A DNA stretch of 64,000 nt from Apus apus (lineage: Eukaryota > Chordata > Aves > Apodiformes > Apodidae). Shown here piece after piece: positions 15,001 to 26,350 of the stretch; position 1 is the first letter of the stretch; the number at the start of each line of letters is the position of its first letter. The notes below the pieces were generated by a model. That model did not search any database and was not told where the DNA came from. It was given only the letters and a program-made list of their open reading frames with translations. The position numbers and the translations under genes were made by a program. The stretch covers positions 37,524,503-37,588,502 of the forward strand of contig NC_067286.1 of assembly GCF_020740795.1 (NCBI RefSeq), in the 5' to 3' direction.

Positions 15001-15250
15001 AATATAATGGTTTTCTCTCTCTTTGTGTTAGTTGTCCCAACTCGGCCAGAAATAAGACTGAAACACCTTTACCTGGATGGCAACGTGACAACAAAGAATT
15101 GTTACAGCACTCAAATATCTTCATATATATAATTTTATCATTGTATTAAAACTTTAACCCATTTCATTAATATGGTAACTATAAAAAAATCTGTAATTAA
15201 TCCCATGTATATCAACATTTCGGAAATAAACCTTAAAACCTGCTGTATTT
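1..15250 (+). CDS. SCFD1: SCFD1 (Sly1, Sec1 family domain-containing protein 1), 3' end of gene, seven coding exons
   Basis: Coding exons: 336-411, 2071-2124, 6636-6688, 9268-9301, 10031-10096, 14075-14143 and 15032-15055 (stop TAA 15053-15055). Every junction has AG/GT sites and the reading frame stays open throughout. Joined, they give about 124 residues that match the C terminus of vertebrate SCFD1 (about 642 residues in human) nearly residue for residue, including VMNTGSQFVMEG, TRILDNLMEMKSNP, VGGGNYIEYQNL and the end LSQLGQK. From family knowledge, SCFD1 is the Sec1/Munc18 (SM) protein that binds syntaxin-5-type SNAREs and promotes membrane fusion between ER and Golgi, working in the cytosol and on membranes. 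The part present is the C-terminal segment of the SM fold; the N-terminal domains lie left of the window. Amino-acid change from mammals is minimal, as expected for a housekeeping gene. I see no frameshift or premature stop. Identification is near certain; the 3' limit is estimated from a poly(A) signal. Confidence 0.96.
336..411 (+). CDS. SCFD1: SCFD1 coding exon (VMNTGSQFVMEG segment)
   Basis: The acceptor ttttcag ends at 335 and the donor gtaagt starts at 412. The 76-nt exon begins with the last base or bases of a split codon and reads LFSRVMNTGSQF followed by VMEGVKNLVLKQQ. Human SCFD1 has LLSRVMNTG here, so the second residue is a Leu to Phe change. It is the seventh coding exon from the 3' end of the gene. 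Confidence 0.95.
412..2070 (+). other. SCFD1 intron
   Basis: AT-rich intron with clean GT and AG ends. I recognise no repeat family, RNA gene or nested coding sequence; short open frames on the - strand lack any recognisable protein. Confidence 0.85.
2071..2124 (+). CDS. SCFD1: SCFD1 coding exon (NLPVTRILDNLMEMKSNP)
   Basis: The acceptor tattttacag ends at 2070 and the donor gtgagt starts at 2125. The exon is exactly 54 nt (18 codons, phase 0 at both ends), so skipping it would keep the frame. All 18 residues match the family sequence as I know it. Confidence 0.95.
2125..6635 (+). other. SCFD1 intron
   Basis: This is the longest SCFD1 intron in the window (4.5 kb). It is AT-rich with short A and T runs. 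I see no transposon, RNA gene or exon-like coding sequence that fits SCFD1 between its ends. Confidence 0.85.
6636..6688 (+). CDS. SCFD1: SCFD1 coding exon (ETDDYRYFDPKMLRG)
   Basis: The acceptor aatag ends at 6635 and the donor gtgagt starts at 6689. The 53-nt exon reads ETDDYRYFDPKMLRGSD and ends with two bases (AG) of a Ser codon completed by the next exon. Human has GND where this copy has GSD. Confidence 0.94.
6689..9267 (+). other. SCFD1 intron
   Basis: AT-rich 2.6-kb intron. Nothing recognisable apart from short homopolymer runs (A run at about 7141-7152). The acceptor side is T-rich, as expected. Confidence 0.85.
9268..9301 (+). CDS. SCFD1: SCFD1 micro-exon (SSVPRNKNPFQE)
   Basis: This exon is only 34 nt. 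The acceptor tttatag ends at 9267 and the donor gtaagt starts at 9302. The first base completes the split Ser codon, then the exon reads SVPRNKNPFQE. Together with the previous exon it totals 87 nt, or 29 codons. It is easy to miss with automated gene finders because of its length. Confidence 0.94.
9302..10030 (+). other. SCFD1 intron with a short inverted repeat
   Basis: A 0.73-kb intron. A perfect 14-bp inverted repeat, ATCTAGAAAATTCT at 9526-9539 against its complement at 9622-9635, encloses about 82 bases. No other structure was recognised. Confidence 0.8.
10031..10096 (+). CDS. SCFD1: SCFD1 coding exon (AIVFVVGGGNYIEYQN)
   Basis: The acceptor cttttaag ends at 10030 and the donor gtacgt starts at 10097. 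The exon is 66 nt (22 codons, phase 0). It holds the most conserved C-terminal motif of SM proteins, a hydrophobic strand followed by GGG and a Tyr/Glu segment, which closes the central sheet of the fold in known SM structures. Human has NLVDYIK where this copy has NLIDYIK. Confidence 0.95.
10097..14074 (+). other. SCFD1 intron
   Basis: A 4.0-kb intron. It is slightly less AT-rich between about 11100 and 12100. An A run lies near 12749-12761. I recognise no repeat family, and open frames in it are short and unlike any protein I know. Confidence 0.8.
14075..14143 (+). CDS. SCFD1: SCFD1 coding exon (GKQGKHVLYGCSELFNATQ)
   Basis: The acceptor ttttttag ends at 14074 and follows a strong pyrimidine tract. 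The donor gtacct, at 14144, is weaker than the others in this gene. The exon is 69 nt (23 codons, phase 0) and ends in FIKQ. Human has HIL where this copy has HVL. Confidence 0.95.
14144..15031 (+). other. SCFD1 last intron
   Basis: A 0.89-kb AT-rich intron. Nothing recognisable besides its splice sites. Confidence 0.85.
15032..15055 (+). CDS. SCFD1: SCFD1 last coding segment (LSQLGQK, stop)
   Basis: The acceptor tgtgttag ends at 15031. Only seven codons (LSQLGQK) precede TAA at 15053-15055, giving the same C terminus as mammalian SCFD1. The rest of this terminal exon is 3' UTR. Confidence 0.94.
   Translation: MSQLGQK
15056..15250 (+). other. SCFD1: SCFD1 3' UTR
   Basis: AT-rich non-coding sequence follows the stop codon. 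ATTAAA occurs at 15145-15150 and a canonical AATAAA at 15225-15230. The latter is followed by a T/GT-rich stretch (about 15240-15258) of the kind that binds cleavage factors. The cleavage site is therefore estimated near 15245. A later AATAAA at 15602-15607 could serve a longer transcript form. Confidence 0.55.
15225..15230 (+). terminator. SCFD1 poly(A) signal AATAAA (candidate)
   Basis: This is the first canonical hexamer after the stop codon, with a T/GT-rich downstream element starting about 10 bases later. The ATTAAA at 15145 is an alternative, weaker signal. Confidence 0.5.
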
Positions 15251-18200
15251 TTGGTGAGGATCAGTTTCACATTATTACATTTTAAATGCAGTATTAGCTG
15301 TGCTACATCACAGAGCTGACTGAAAATCATACACAGCATTTTCAAGTGCTTATGTATAGTTTCAGGAACACTGCTGTCATTCACAGTTACAGGCCAACAC
15401 TGCTGTGCATACAAAGCCCCATGACTAGAGCTGAAAAAAGTGCACCATTTATCTTTTCACTTAAATTACAAAGTCCAAAATGGAATTGCTTAGTGGTTAG
15501 TCCAGTGTGCTGACTGAAGCAATCCCAAGAGTAAAAAAGTTTACAGGTAGGTTTGTATGAGCCAACTTCAAAATTACCACAACTGAGTTCTTCAGATATG
15601 AAATAAAAAGTGTTGGGCCAAAACAACCTCCTGTCCCTTGTTTACTGACAGTCAGTGAAGGGCCTTCCTCACTCTCTTTGGTTGGATGATTCATTAGTTC
15701 TTACTCTTTGCTAGGTGGCACTGGCTCATAGAAAGCCAAGCTTGGTCAGTGTCCCAGAAAAAAAAAAAAAAAAAAAAAAATCTATCACAGTGGCAATGAT
15801 TTCTCTGTAACTTCAGAGATCAGTGAAAACATTAATCATTTTCTTGCAGGGACTCAGTAGATTTGTCCCACCTGTTTCGTTTGGAAATGGTTTAATGACA
15901 CTACTCCATGTAGAAATCTAAGTAATTTTCAGCAACATTCAAATACATTCTGCTCCTTAACGTGGTCATGTCACTGAAATGTGCATATCCTCCTTCAAAG
16001 GCATCCAAAATATTTTATCTATGAACGTATCATAAATTTTTACCTATACTATAAACCCAAAGGTAGCTCAATTGCCGTAAGAATTTGAATTTGTAGTTAA
16101 ACTTTGTAATATTTTCTGTTTATCTGCTAGTGTCTTTCTCCCCTTCTGAAAACCAAGCAGGACCAAATTTTACATTTCAGATAAGTCACATTGAACTTAG
16201 CCCAGCTCCTTCTCATAGTTGCATAGGTTGGCTTTCTTAGTGTGGGAATGGAGGAGTGATCTTTATCCTGTAAAACCAGACACATCCCAAAAAGCCTCAG
16301 GACTATCAGTCCTGAGTCCTACTTCAGTATTCCAATCACATGCACCTACATACTTCTTTTTGGCAATCCAAGGGTTGTATCATATACATAATGCTTTTAA
16401 AGAAAATTGCTGTTTAGCACCTCAGCTTGGTCATGCAATGCAACTGTTATTTACTAATCCAGTATTTCTTACTTATGTTACGTGTCATGAAAATAAATGG
16501 ATTAAAATTAACCTGGATGAAAATGAAGTGCCAGAGAGGTGTGTAGCTTCCCTGAACAAGAATTGGTATGCATTCTTTCCATAATTTGCTGGGAGGTTTT
16601 GTTAAAGATTTAGTAGTAGTGAATTGGTATAGATAAAATTCTTCAGGTTTCCTACAGCTAAAACCATTCCCTCACCCTTTTTCTCCCTCCTCCAAATAAA
16701 TATATAATATATTCCCTCTACATATAGAACTTAAAAGGTTATTAAATTATACTGAAGATTTCGTTTTAACAAATAGTGGGATCACTCCTACTGCATTTTG
16801 GGGAGTAAAATTACACAGGAAAAACAAACAACTGGAAATCCTCCAGGAGTGAGTGTTAAAGGAGACAAACACACTTTGTAGACCCTCACTGTATGTTACA
16901 GGATTGTTCTGCAGCTCTTCCTAGGAAATCATACAAGTCTTTGCTAGCCACATCACCAGCTTTCTGATGGTTCTGCAGACCATGTTTGTCCCCACAGGAG
17001 GAATCTGGTCTGTTAACCCTGCCTTGCACAGGTCAAGAAGCAGTAATGGTGTTATCAGCTCAGGACTTCTGGGGAGAAGGAGCGCTCACATCTTCAGTCA
17101 CACTCACTCCTCTCTGGAAAAGTTGGGTTTCTGCAGGCTCAGGGCCCAACATGAAAACAGGTGAACCAAAAAAGAGGTCATCCATGTGCAGAGCAAGTTA
17201 ATTTATGGTTTTTTTAATGATAAAATCTCTCTCTTATTAGTTAGAACTAAGTTTCAATCTTTTTTTCTTTACTTCTCCCCCTCAGTTCCCTGGAATGCCA
17301 ATGATCAAAAGCACAGTCCCTATACTGCAGGATAGGATCCAGCTTAGTCAAACAGTCAATGAAAACCTGATGAAAACTGATGTAGTTTTATAATTGCAGC
17401 AGTCGAACCATGAACACCAAATCCATGATGTTTTCTGAATTCTTTTTCCTCCTTTAGGTGTCATTAGTAATTTGTTCTGCTATTCCCCTGGCCTGGCCTC
17501 CCAGTCTCTATCTGATCAGGATCTGGGCTTTAAGTGCCAAGCTCACCAGCATCCTAGTTAGGCTTTCTACAAAGCCTGACAGTTTTAGAAGTTTATTCAT
17601 CAACACTGGCATAGGCCCTAACTTACATAAGGGCCTCAGAAACCTGTTCCAGTGTCCCAGCAGAGACAAGGATTTAGCCCCAAAACATTCATATTGATAC
17701 CTTAGAGGAAACAGCTAGTTTCCTTCCCAAACCCACAGAAAAATTTGTACATCTGAAGTTCCTAAGAAAAAAAACATCAGATTTAGAAGAATCTCTTGGC
17801 ACATGATGACCTTGCTTTCTGTTACCTTTTTCTAATAAACACTTATTTTGGGAATGAAAACAGTGCTAAGAAAATAAATGCAACTCTGACTTCGATCCAG
17901 AAAGGATAAAACCTGGACTGCATTCTTTGGAAAGTTTCACAGTAAGAAATCAAGGACAAATGTCTCTGTCATTTAGTTAATATTTCTTATTTTTATGCTG
18001 TTCAGATAAATATATATTTTATTTATTTATTTTTCACAACAGTAATAGAAAAGCTAAATTACCTCAAAGGGGATTCACTGAAAGGCAATAATACTCTAGC
18101 CTCCTCTTTCCTGTAATAATTTTAAGTAAAGGGAAGAAATTTCCATCTTCTTCAAGTGTTTTTACTGATTCCCCAAAATTTACCCCTTCTAAACACAGTG

Positions 18201-21200
18201 TTCCAGTTTTTCTGATGACAGGTAGTGCTCCTAAAGGTAAGAAGACTTCTGCAGCTGCATGCTAAGGAAGCATGTACATGAGCAGCCATTGTCTCCAAGT
18301 CCAACTTCTCAAACAGGTTTGTTGGTTTGGAGTTTTGTCCCCCTAACAATGGAGGTAAAACCAAAGGGGTAGCATAACTGCTTGCAAATTGCAGATGAAT
18401 CTTGATTACTGTTAGTTTCCCTTGCTCTTCAGAGAACAATTTTGGCTTTGTCCACAACTGTGTGACTGCCAAAGCTGCAAGCCTCAGCACAGGTTGGATC
18501 CCAGCTCTCCAACATGCAAGTTGTCTACAAGGTCTCCACGGCTGCTCAAACTCCGGCAGAGCTGAAGCTTGAGGAGCAGCACCCAGTAAGGCCCAGTGCC
18601 ACAGCCTAAGCCAGACAGGAGGCACTGTGGAAGAGGCAGGTCCAGATGAACCATCCTCCTCCCAGATGAAGGCCCATATCAGAAGATGATGGGATGGCAC
18701 AAGCAGGGAGAGGGGCTCATGGGGCTGGCAGGGCTTGGGGCTAATTTACTTAATCTACAGAAAGCTCTGGAGCAGTTAAATATTAAATGCTCATTGTTCA
18801 CCATGACCACAGGCAAGGATTAGTAACCAAAGGGATTTCAGCCTGTCTTACAAAGAGAGAAGGGAGAATTAGGCTCTTCCCATGACATCAAGGTGTAGAC
18901 AGTGCTCAGGCAGCCATGTGGGAAGGGAAAGGCATCATAAAAGGAAGTAATGCTGTCAGACAGCAAGCCTACAGAGACACAGGGTTCAGACTCCCACACT
19001 CTTTCCACAGTAGTCATGAGTAGGAGATCTGGCAATAACAGCAAGTCCCATCCCAGCGATGGACCAAGGACAGTGACCATCTTTCTCCTTTCCTTCTCTC
19101 TACAGGAGGATGGCCAGGAGAGGAACAGAGCTCTGAGCCATGAACCTCTAGTGACCACATATGGTTGGCAGTGTCTGTCACCAAATAGGGCCAGGACTTG
19201 GGCTTCAGCATCCAAAAATCACATCCAACTGAGACAGGAATGAGACTGGGGACAAAGTGGCATTCTTCACTAGAAAAATCAGCTACCAAGAAACTAGTGA
19301 ATGAATTCACATATTCAGGCACAGCACTGACTACTAGGAAAAATGAATGCTGCCTACCCAAAGAGTATTTGCAGATCTGTTGTCAACAGAAGCTGTAAAC
19401 ACAACGAAAACAAGAGTTCAAGTGGCTACAAGTGGCTCTAAGATCTTGCACGTTGTTTGATGCCACAGTTCCACTGTGTAAAACTTTGTGGGCATACGAA
19501 AGATTTAGTGGACTGACAATTAAGCACTAAAAAAAAACAAAAAACAGGTGGAGATTAAAAACATTAGGTGAATCCTGCTGTTCTTTTGTTGGAAAACCTT
19601 GATAGGAATGGAAACAAAAATCTTAACCAGGTCCATATATCAAACAGAAGTTAGCTATAAACGAACATCTTTTGCTACAAATACCACTACAGCTATTTTG
19701 ACAGGAGGCAAAAGAAAACATCTGTTTATGCCTTGCAGTGCATAGAATCAGATTCCCAAGTTTTTTTGAGAGACTGGTGCTCCTACAAGAATATGCAATT
19801 CTATGTGGTTCAAATTCTTTAAAAAAATGAAAAATCAACAGTCAAGGAGTATCTACCTACAGTAACTTACTACTGTTTTGTATGTTTCTGTGATATACAT
19901 CCCCAAATTCATCAAAACTCAGCAGAAACATCAGTACTTTCTGTGCTACAATGGCAGACATGCAGTATGTATTTCCCCACTCATAAGGGCAGAATTTCAG
20001 TATTAAACCCAAAACATGGTTTTATGAATCTCAACATTTTCCATATCACAGTTACAATTAGATATGTTGCCTGCCTTACGTAGTAATTTTATTGCATTTG
20101 ATACTTTAAAGGTTTGAACATGTCTAAATATAAGGACTCAGTAGGTCCGTTCTTTTTAAATGGGAAGAAGAGTTGACATCATGTGAATTAAAATGAAGCA
20201 ATTACTAATCAAATTACATCAAGTTATTTTACTTGCTATTTACATTAGACCTGACGTGTAGGGGGTTATCATAAGCCATACTTAAAATGGAACACAATTA
20301 AGTTGAAATAGAAATGTTGGGGGTTTTATTTTCATAGAGGTATTTTTCATAACTCAGTGTTCCTTTTTCCTTTCCCTACCGTGGTCAGAATTTAACTGCC
20401 TGAAAGTTCATCTGGCAGCCAAAATGTTATTTCCAGTTTGCCTACAGATACTGTCATTGCTGAGGGGCTGATTCACAGCAGACACTTCTGTAGATAGTCT
20501 TTAAACTTTGCCATTTCAGAAGAAAACACTTGATCAAAGGACGAATAAAAAAAGGCCGCAGGAGATTCTTTCTCCACTAACTATGTCTCCAAAGGGTCTT
20601 CTCAGGTGACAAGGTCTCTGAAACTCAAAGCTTCTATTTTTAACTTCTAAATTTCTAGACCTGTAGACCTAAAAGCAACTAGAACAGGCACACTTGATCC
20701 AACTTAGCAGATGCTTTTAAGGAGATGGGGGCAGGGAAGTTGTCTTTTTTAGAGAGTGAGACCAGACCATCAATGCAACTGAAGGAATGGGAAGGCTGTA
20801 TGCACGTTAGGAAAGAAATGGGAAAGAGGAAACAGCTACCATTTGAGTTACATTAGCTCTTAATTGGAGTATCTTAAAAGAAAAGTTGTAAAAGGGAGTA
20901 CAGGCACGCATGCATACACGCAATTTTTCCTACTGCAAGAGAAAAGGGCCCTGTTCTACTGAAATTAAATACAGGCTATTTAACAAGACTTAACAAAAAA
21001 GAAAAAAAGAGCATCTGAGAACAATGTATCTATTATAGCCTTGTTTTTCAGCAGATGTTTTGAGGTGACACAGAACAGCTTAGTAGCTGGGTGTTCTGTT
21101 TTAAAGACCATGCTGTGAGTCCTTCCGGAACAGACCTATTTTGACTATACAGGGCTTTTAAATTACCATTTTCAAAGCGTACTTAAGCTGGTAAGCTATG

Positions 21201-24200
21201 TGTAGCTAAAGACTTTTGTCTGAGGAAGAGGGACAGGAGGCCAAGAAAGGTACCTCCAAAAGGAAAATGGGCTTTATTAAATCAAAGTGCACAAACAATA
21301 CTAATCTTAGCTGTTTTTCATATATCAATCTGCAGCCTTAGTAAGATAATGTGTTTCACTTGAATTCAAAACTGACATTTCTATCATGTAGAAGAGCTTT
21401 TTCTCTGCAAAAATATTTTTGCAACAAACAGGTGTCCAAATGCACTTTCCCAAAGAACCAGCACGAGGTGAATAACGATGCTATAAAACTATGTTTGAAC
21501 TTTTAAACAGCTTTCATTTTGAAATGGGCCTTTGCTGAAGCATTGGCACTATTCATAATGAAAAATTCAAGTAAACCTGCATGCACTTAGTTTCCAGAAT
21601 TCTAAATAAATGAACTGCTGTCTAAGTAGAAAGAAACTTAAGAGTTTCCCCAATCTCATTAATTCTTCCTGTCTGATAAAAGGTGTGGGAGCATCCACGT
21701 GGATGAAATTAAAATAACATAAACTTTGAATCTCTCTTCAGCACCAGCAGCAGTGGAATATTCAAATCCATACACTATAATTCAAAATCCAGATACATGT
21801 TTATGAAGAAAATTATTTGTGGCCTGCAATATTTGTTGTCGTACTATTGTTTCTGCCCACAGTAAACACTTGGAAAAGAGCACTTTCATTTTGAGGTTGG
21901 ACACACACAGCTGTGTCATCTTAATCAGTGCCCTTACCAAAAGGGGTCCATTCAGAAGTTGTAGAGCTGCCTCAAGTCCTGAATTAATGCTACAAGTTTC
22001 TGGAATGTGTTGTGCTTCTAGTAAAAAGTCCAAACATTTGAGAATAATCAGCTGAGCTAAATCTATCTAAAAACCCCACAAATTACAACCACAACACAAG
22101 TTACAGCAGAAAGACAGTTTTCTGTAGCTCCTGTCTGGAGGGTGAAGCAGTCCTGACACAAATAGGACGCTGCCCAGTTGCTCATCCCCTGGCAGTGCCC
22201 AAGCTCCTGAGAGGACTCTGCCTCCATCAGTCTCTTTGGTAAGCACCCACATTAAACACCCTTACTAAAACATGCACATGCTTTACATAAGGGCAAACTT
22301 TGTGAAAGTCCAATCATTATCTTAATTCTTCTGCAACTGAAGTCAGCAAAACACAGGAAAGAGCAACAATCATATTAATAAGAGCAGGCAACACACTCAG
22401 CCCAGCACCTCCAGCAGGGCCAGAACCACCAGCTTCAGAGAAAAAAATATCTGCAGCCCAGCACTGGGTTCCAATGCAGATTTGCATCTCACTGTTTACC
22501 AATGGCAACAGGTTAGTCCAAGCTATCAATATTTCATAAGTCATAATAAAAACCTTAGTCATCACAATTACTGTATTTGAGCGTTTTATCTCATTGACAC
22601 TCAGCAGTTATGACTCACTGTCTCTGTCCTAGCTTCCTTTTTTATTTTTTAATCACAAATTTAATGGTAACAGCCCAACATTAAGCCCTTCTTGAAAATT
22701 CCTAATCTTCTGCATGTGTGGCAGTATTTTTATTTAAATCTCTACTAGTATCTTAAACAATTCAATCATATGAAATAGGAACAATTTGACATGTGAATCT
22801 TAAAATACACCCTCTGACTTGAAATACATCTCTCAAGCAAGTAGAGGTGCATTTTTCTGCCCCTATTCTTCACACAGCCATTGAAACAGATACTCCATGT
22901 GCTGTCAGAAAAAGGAACTAGTCTACTCCACACCAAAATAATTTGTTTCATTTAAATTAAATTAAATTAAAGTTAAAGAACAACTGCTTTGAGACAACTT
23001 AAATTTGAAGACGGGCAAGTGCCAGGAGGGCAAGGATATACAGGCTTCAGAAAGCACAAAAATCAATAGTCAGGAAGCCACCAGGGTGATGGAAGAAGAC
23101 AACACTTGAAAACCTTTTTTTTTCCTCCTCAAATCACTTAAATTTTTGAAAGACCAAGCTATTCACTTTGAAGCTATACTTTAAAAACTTAAATGTGAGA
23201 AAGCAAGCAAAGGTAAAATTCTAGTGGTAGAACCACTGTTTCATTTCCTGATGACCCTCATGTAATCCTGCTCCTTGCACTTGGCCAGTATTTCCCACTG
23301 GGTTTTACAAGCTTCCCTGGCACTCTTGATGCTGTTACAAAACCCACCTTTTTCCAAGATCTCAATTGCCCTGCCTGTTTGCTTGTTTTGTGCTCAAAAG
23401 CTTACATCACGTTAAAAAAAATAAAAATAAAAAGGTAACAGTAGTATTCACAGATTTGAAATTGGAAGATAAAAAGTTTCACAGTCTAGATTGAAAACTT
23501 GTGTAAAAAAAACCACACTGAAACAATATTATTTGACATTTCTGTAGAATTTCCAGAATTTCCATAAAACAGAGTCAGATTACTGTTACTACCCATAGTT
23601 TTCTTTATGAGCCTTTCAGAAACTTTTACGTATGTGGAAACTGTTCTAACAACAAAGTAACTTCAACCACAACTGCCTAACCATTATCAGCTAGAATAGA
23701 GGCTACTCAACACTACTAGTAGCTGCCAAAACTAACAGATTAAGTTGATGCACTCATCTGGAAGTTCTATACTGAGCTATTTTGGAGATACCATGAGCCA
23801 AGAGGCTTCGGAAAGTGTTCAAGCAGTGAGTTAATCTTATTTTTCTGAAGCAAGAAAATTTCCCAAATGACTTTTCTAATTTGTCTCAATTTTTCTAAAA
23901 TTAAATAAAATTAAAAGGAGCCCTAGTGAAAGATTAGAGATGTATCAGGTTAATTATTTTGGTCATGGTGAGGTCAGTGAATACGAAAGTGAAAAGCCAA
24001 TTTAAATACAGAGTTTAAGTCTGTCCCTGGAAAGGGAATAGGGAAGAAAAAAAAGCAAAATTATTTAGAAGCCTGAATTACTATTCTAAAGCAATTTTTC
24101 ATACCTACTACCTCAAACCACAGGAAAGAGAAAAGAAGATTAATTTCTTAGCAGGTAAGCAAGTAGAAATATTGCAAGAATCAGATACTCTCTTCCTCTC

Positions 24201-26350
24201 ATCTGCCAGGAGTTGAGTTTACAAGAAATCCAGTCTGGGAAAAGGGGAGTAATGAAAAGACTGCAGGTTTCTGGGGGTGGAAATACATTTCCTTCTCTTT
24301 CACAGATGCATATGGCCTCTCACTTTTTTAGCCAGCCTTGTGGCAAGGAAAATTAAGCCCACAGTAAGGATAGAATAAACGATCAAGGCAAAATTCATAT
24401 GGAGAACAAAAGGGATGGATCTGGGCACTAAAGGGTAAAATGAGTTGTTTAGTTAAGGAGCACCAGGAAAGATCGCCTTCATAGAAGCTGACAAAGTGGT
24501 GTTAAACTGGAATCATGCTTAAAATAAAGGCAAAGTAGTTTGAGGACCAGGATGGGGGGGAAAAAAAGTATTACCAAATACTGAGCAAAGTAAATAACTT
24601 GAAAATACTAGGTAGATATTTATTGCAGTAAAGGAAAGAACTCTGCTCAGCTGTTGCTGGAGGACAAGTTATCATACAGACTGTCAGCTGAGAAGTATTC
24701 TTCATAACATGCTTGAATAAGATAGAGATTATCAGTAATTTAAAAATAATAATAATAATGTTAGACCAGAGTAACTTAGAAATTCAAACAAACTGTCACT
24801 GAGAAATGAGACAAAACTAAAACAGTGCAATGAAATAAGGATGGAGTGCTACCTACCTTTTTCCTGAAACATGATGTCTTTTCAATATCCAGATTTTTTC
24901 TGGCTGCTCATGAATTTGGAGTTTTCCACATCTTAAAAATGCCCTGTTTTCTACTAAAGCTCAGTGAGCATGATGACAACAGAAAGTTTTACTAACATGC
25001 ACACTGAGCATTGCAGCCATGAACAGTCAGTGAAATTAATTGTCAGTATGAGAGAGATTAGAACCAGAATATAACAACTAACCTTATCTGTGTAAAATAG
25101 TTTTCTTCGATCCCACCTAATTTTTTTTCATGAGCTAGTTATGAGGTTGACAAACCTATTGGAGGAGATAAAAGAAGATAAGGGGATTTGCATTACAATT
25201 CTAATACTGTCGGAGTGCATTATTGGTATTAGTACACAGTATAATCAAGTGTTTTCACATCACTTCTGTTCCCAGATAAACCCTGGTGCTGCTCTTCCTC
25301 AACACACCATACAAAACACCATCCTTTTCTTCTAGCTCCTTTGTTGCTTTTCTCCTACCTGATTTAACATGAAAAACCATCAAAAGCAGGTGTACCTCCC
25401 AGCACTGTGAAGGATTTGCCCTTCACCACATTTTGCATTGGTTCTGTGCTCTCCCACTGCTACAGCTGCCAGCTACTCAGAAGATGGCTGGTGTCAACCA
25501 GGGCTTACATTATGCAAAGAAAGATTTCTGGGGAAAAAAAAGCCAGAGCTGAGCTGATTTATGCAGGGCAAGGACATTTGCCTCCAGTGTCTAGCATTAA
25601 GGAAAGATCAGTGATTCTGCACTCGGGCCATCAATCTCTCAGACCCCTTTGCCCTGCAGGGTGTCAGTGTCTGTGAGGGAAACTCCCTCATGCAATTCAC
25701 ACCGTAGTAACCAGCTGCAACAACAGCAGGATGCAGCAAATGCAAAGAAGAGTCTGGAAAACCACGAGGCTTAATCCCTTATGCCACACAGCTGTGGTCA
25801 CAGGAAAGCAAATGCTAAATAAGGCTTTTTTGTTGAAATGGGGAGTTATGGGATTGCTTGTACCCTGCAGAGTGCTTCCATCAGCACTAAAAGACTTCCC
25901 AAGAAGGGTATAAGCTAATCCAAAGCACTTACCTCAGAAACTGGAGCATTATTCAGAGCACATACCAAAACTCAAAAGACTTCAGGGCTACTTCTGTGTT
26001 AACTTGAGTAGATTTAGAGACACAGTATTCTAGACATCTCTCCAGAAACCAACTCTTAGAGCCAAGGATATGAAAGGACTTTGGCTAGGATTTAGTTCCT
26101 GGAACTCTGAAAACGGTAATTTTCATTTTTTCTTCTCCCTCAGTCTCTCTGGTCTTAGATTTATGTTATATTCTTATCTTTTTTTTACCCAGAGTAAAAT
26201 TACCTCAATTAGATATGCTAAGTAAATACATTGACTGAAGGATGTAATTGCAGTAAAATGCAACATATAACTAACAATGTCACAGCATAACCCAGACCAT
26301 TCTTGTGAACAATCAAACAAACATGCCTTTGGTTTTAGTAATGGTTTTAT
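15251..26350. other. Intergenic region, SCFD1 to first CR1, no gene recognised
   Basis: About 11 kb, mostly AT-rich. The longest open frames are 121 codons at 16219-16584 (+) and 182 codons at 18152-18700 (-). Neither resembles a known protein, and overlapping open frames on both strands near 18150-19400 suggest locally GC-richer sequence, not a gene. A 23-base A run lies at 15758-15780. No tRNA, snRNA or clear transposon was recognised. An unannotated lncRNA cannot be excluded from sequence alone. Confidence 0.7.
15758..15780 (+). repeat. Poly(A) tract, 23 A
   Basis: An uninterrupted A run about 530 bases after the likely SCFD1 poly(A) signal. No AATAAA lies within 40 bases upstream and I recognise no retroposed gene in front of it. 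It may be a simple repeat or the tail of an old, unrecognised retroposon. Confidence 0.8.

Noticed and set aside
15501..15757. Retrocopy ending in the 23-A run at 15758
   Set aside because: No recognisable coding sequence, no target-site duplication noted, and no AATAAA close before the run.
16219..16584. 121-codon + strand open frame after SCFD1
   Set aside because: No similarity to a known protein and no splice or promoter signals; non-coding composition.
18152..18700. 182-codon open frame on the - strand
   Set aside because: No recognisable domain or family, no promoter or splice context, and locally GC-richer sequence. Not enough to call a gene.
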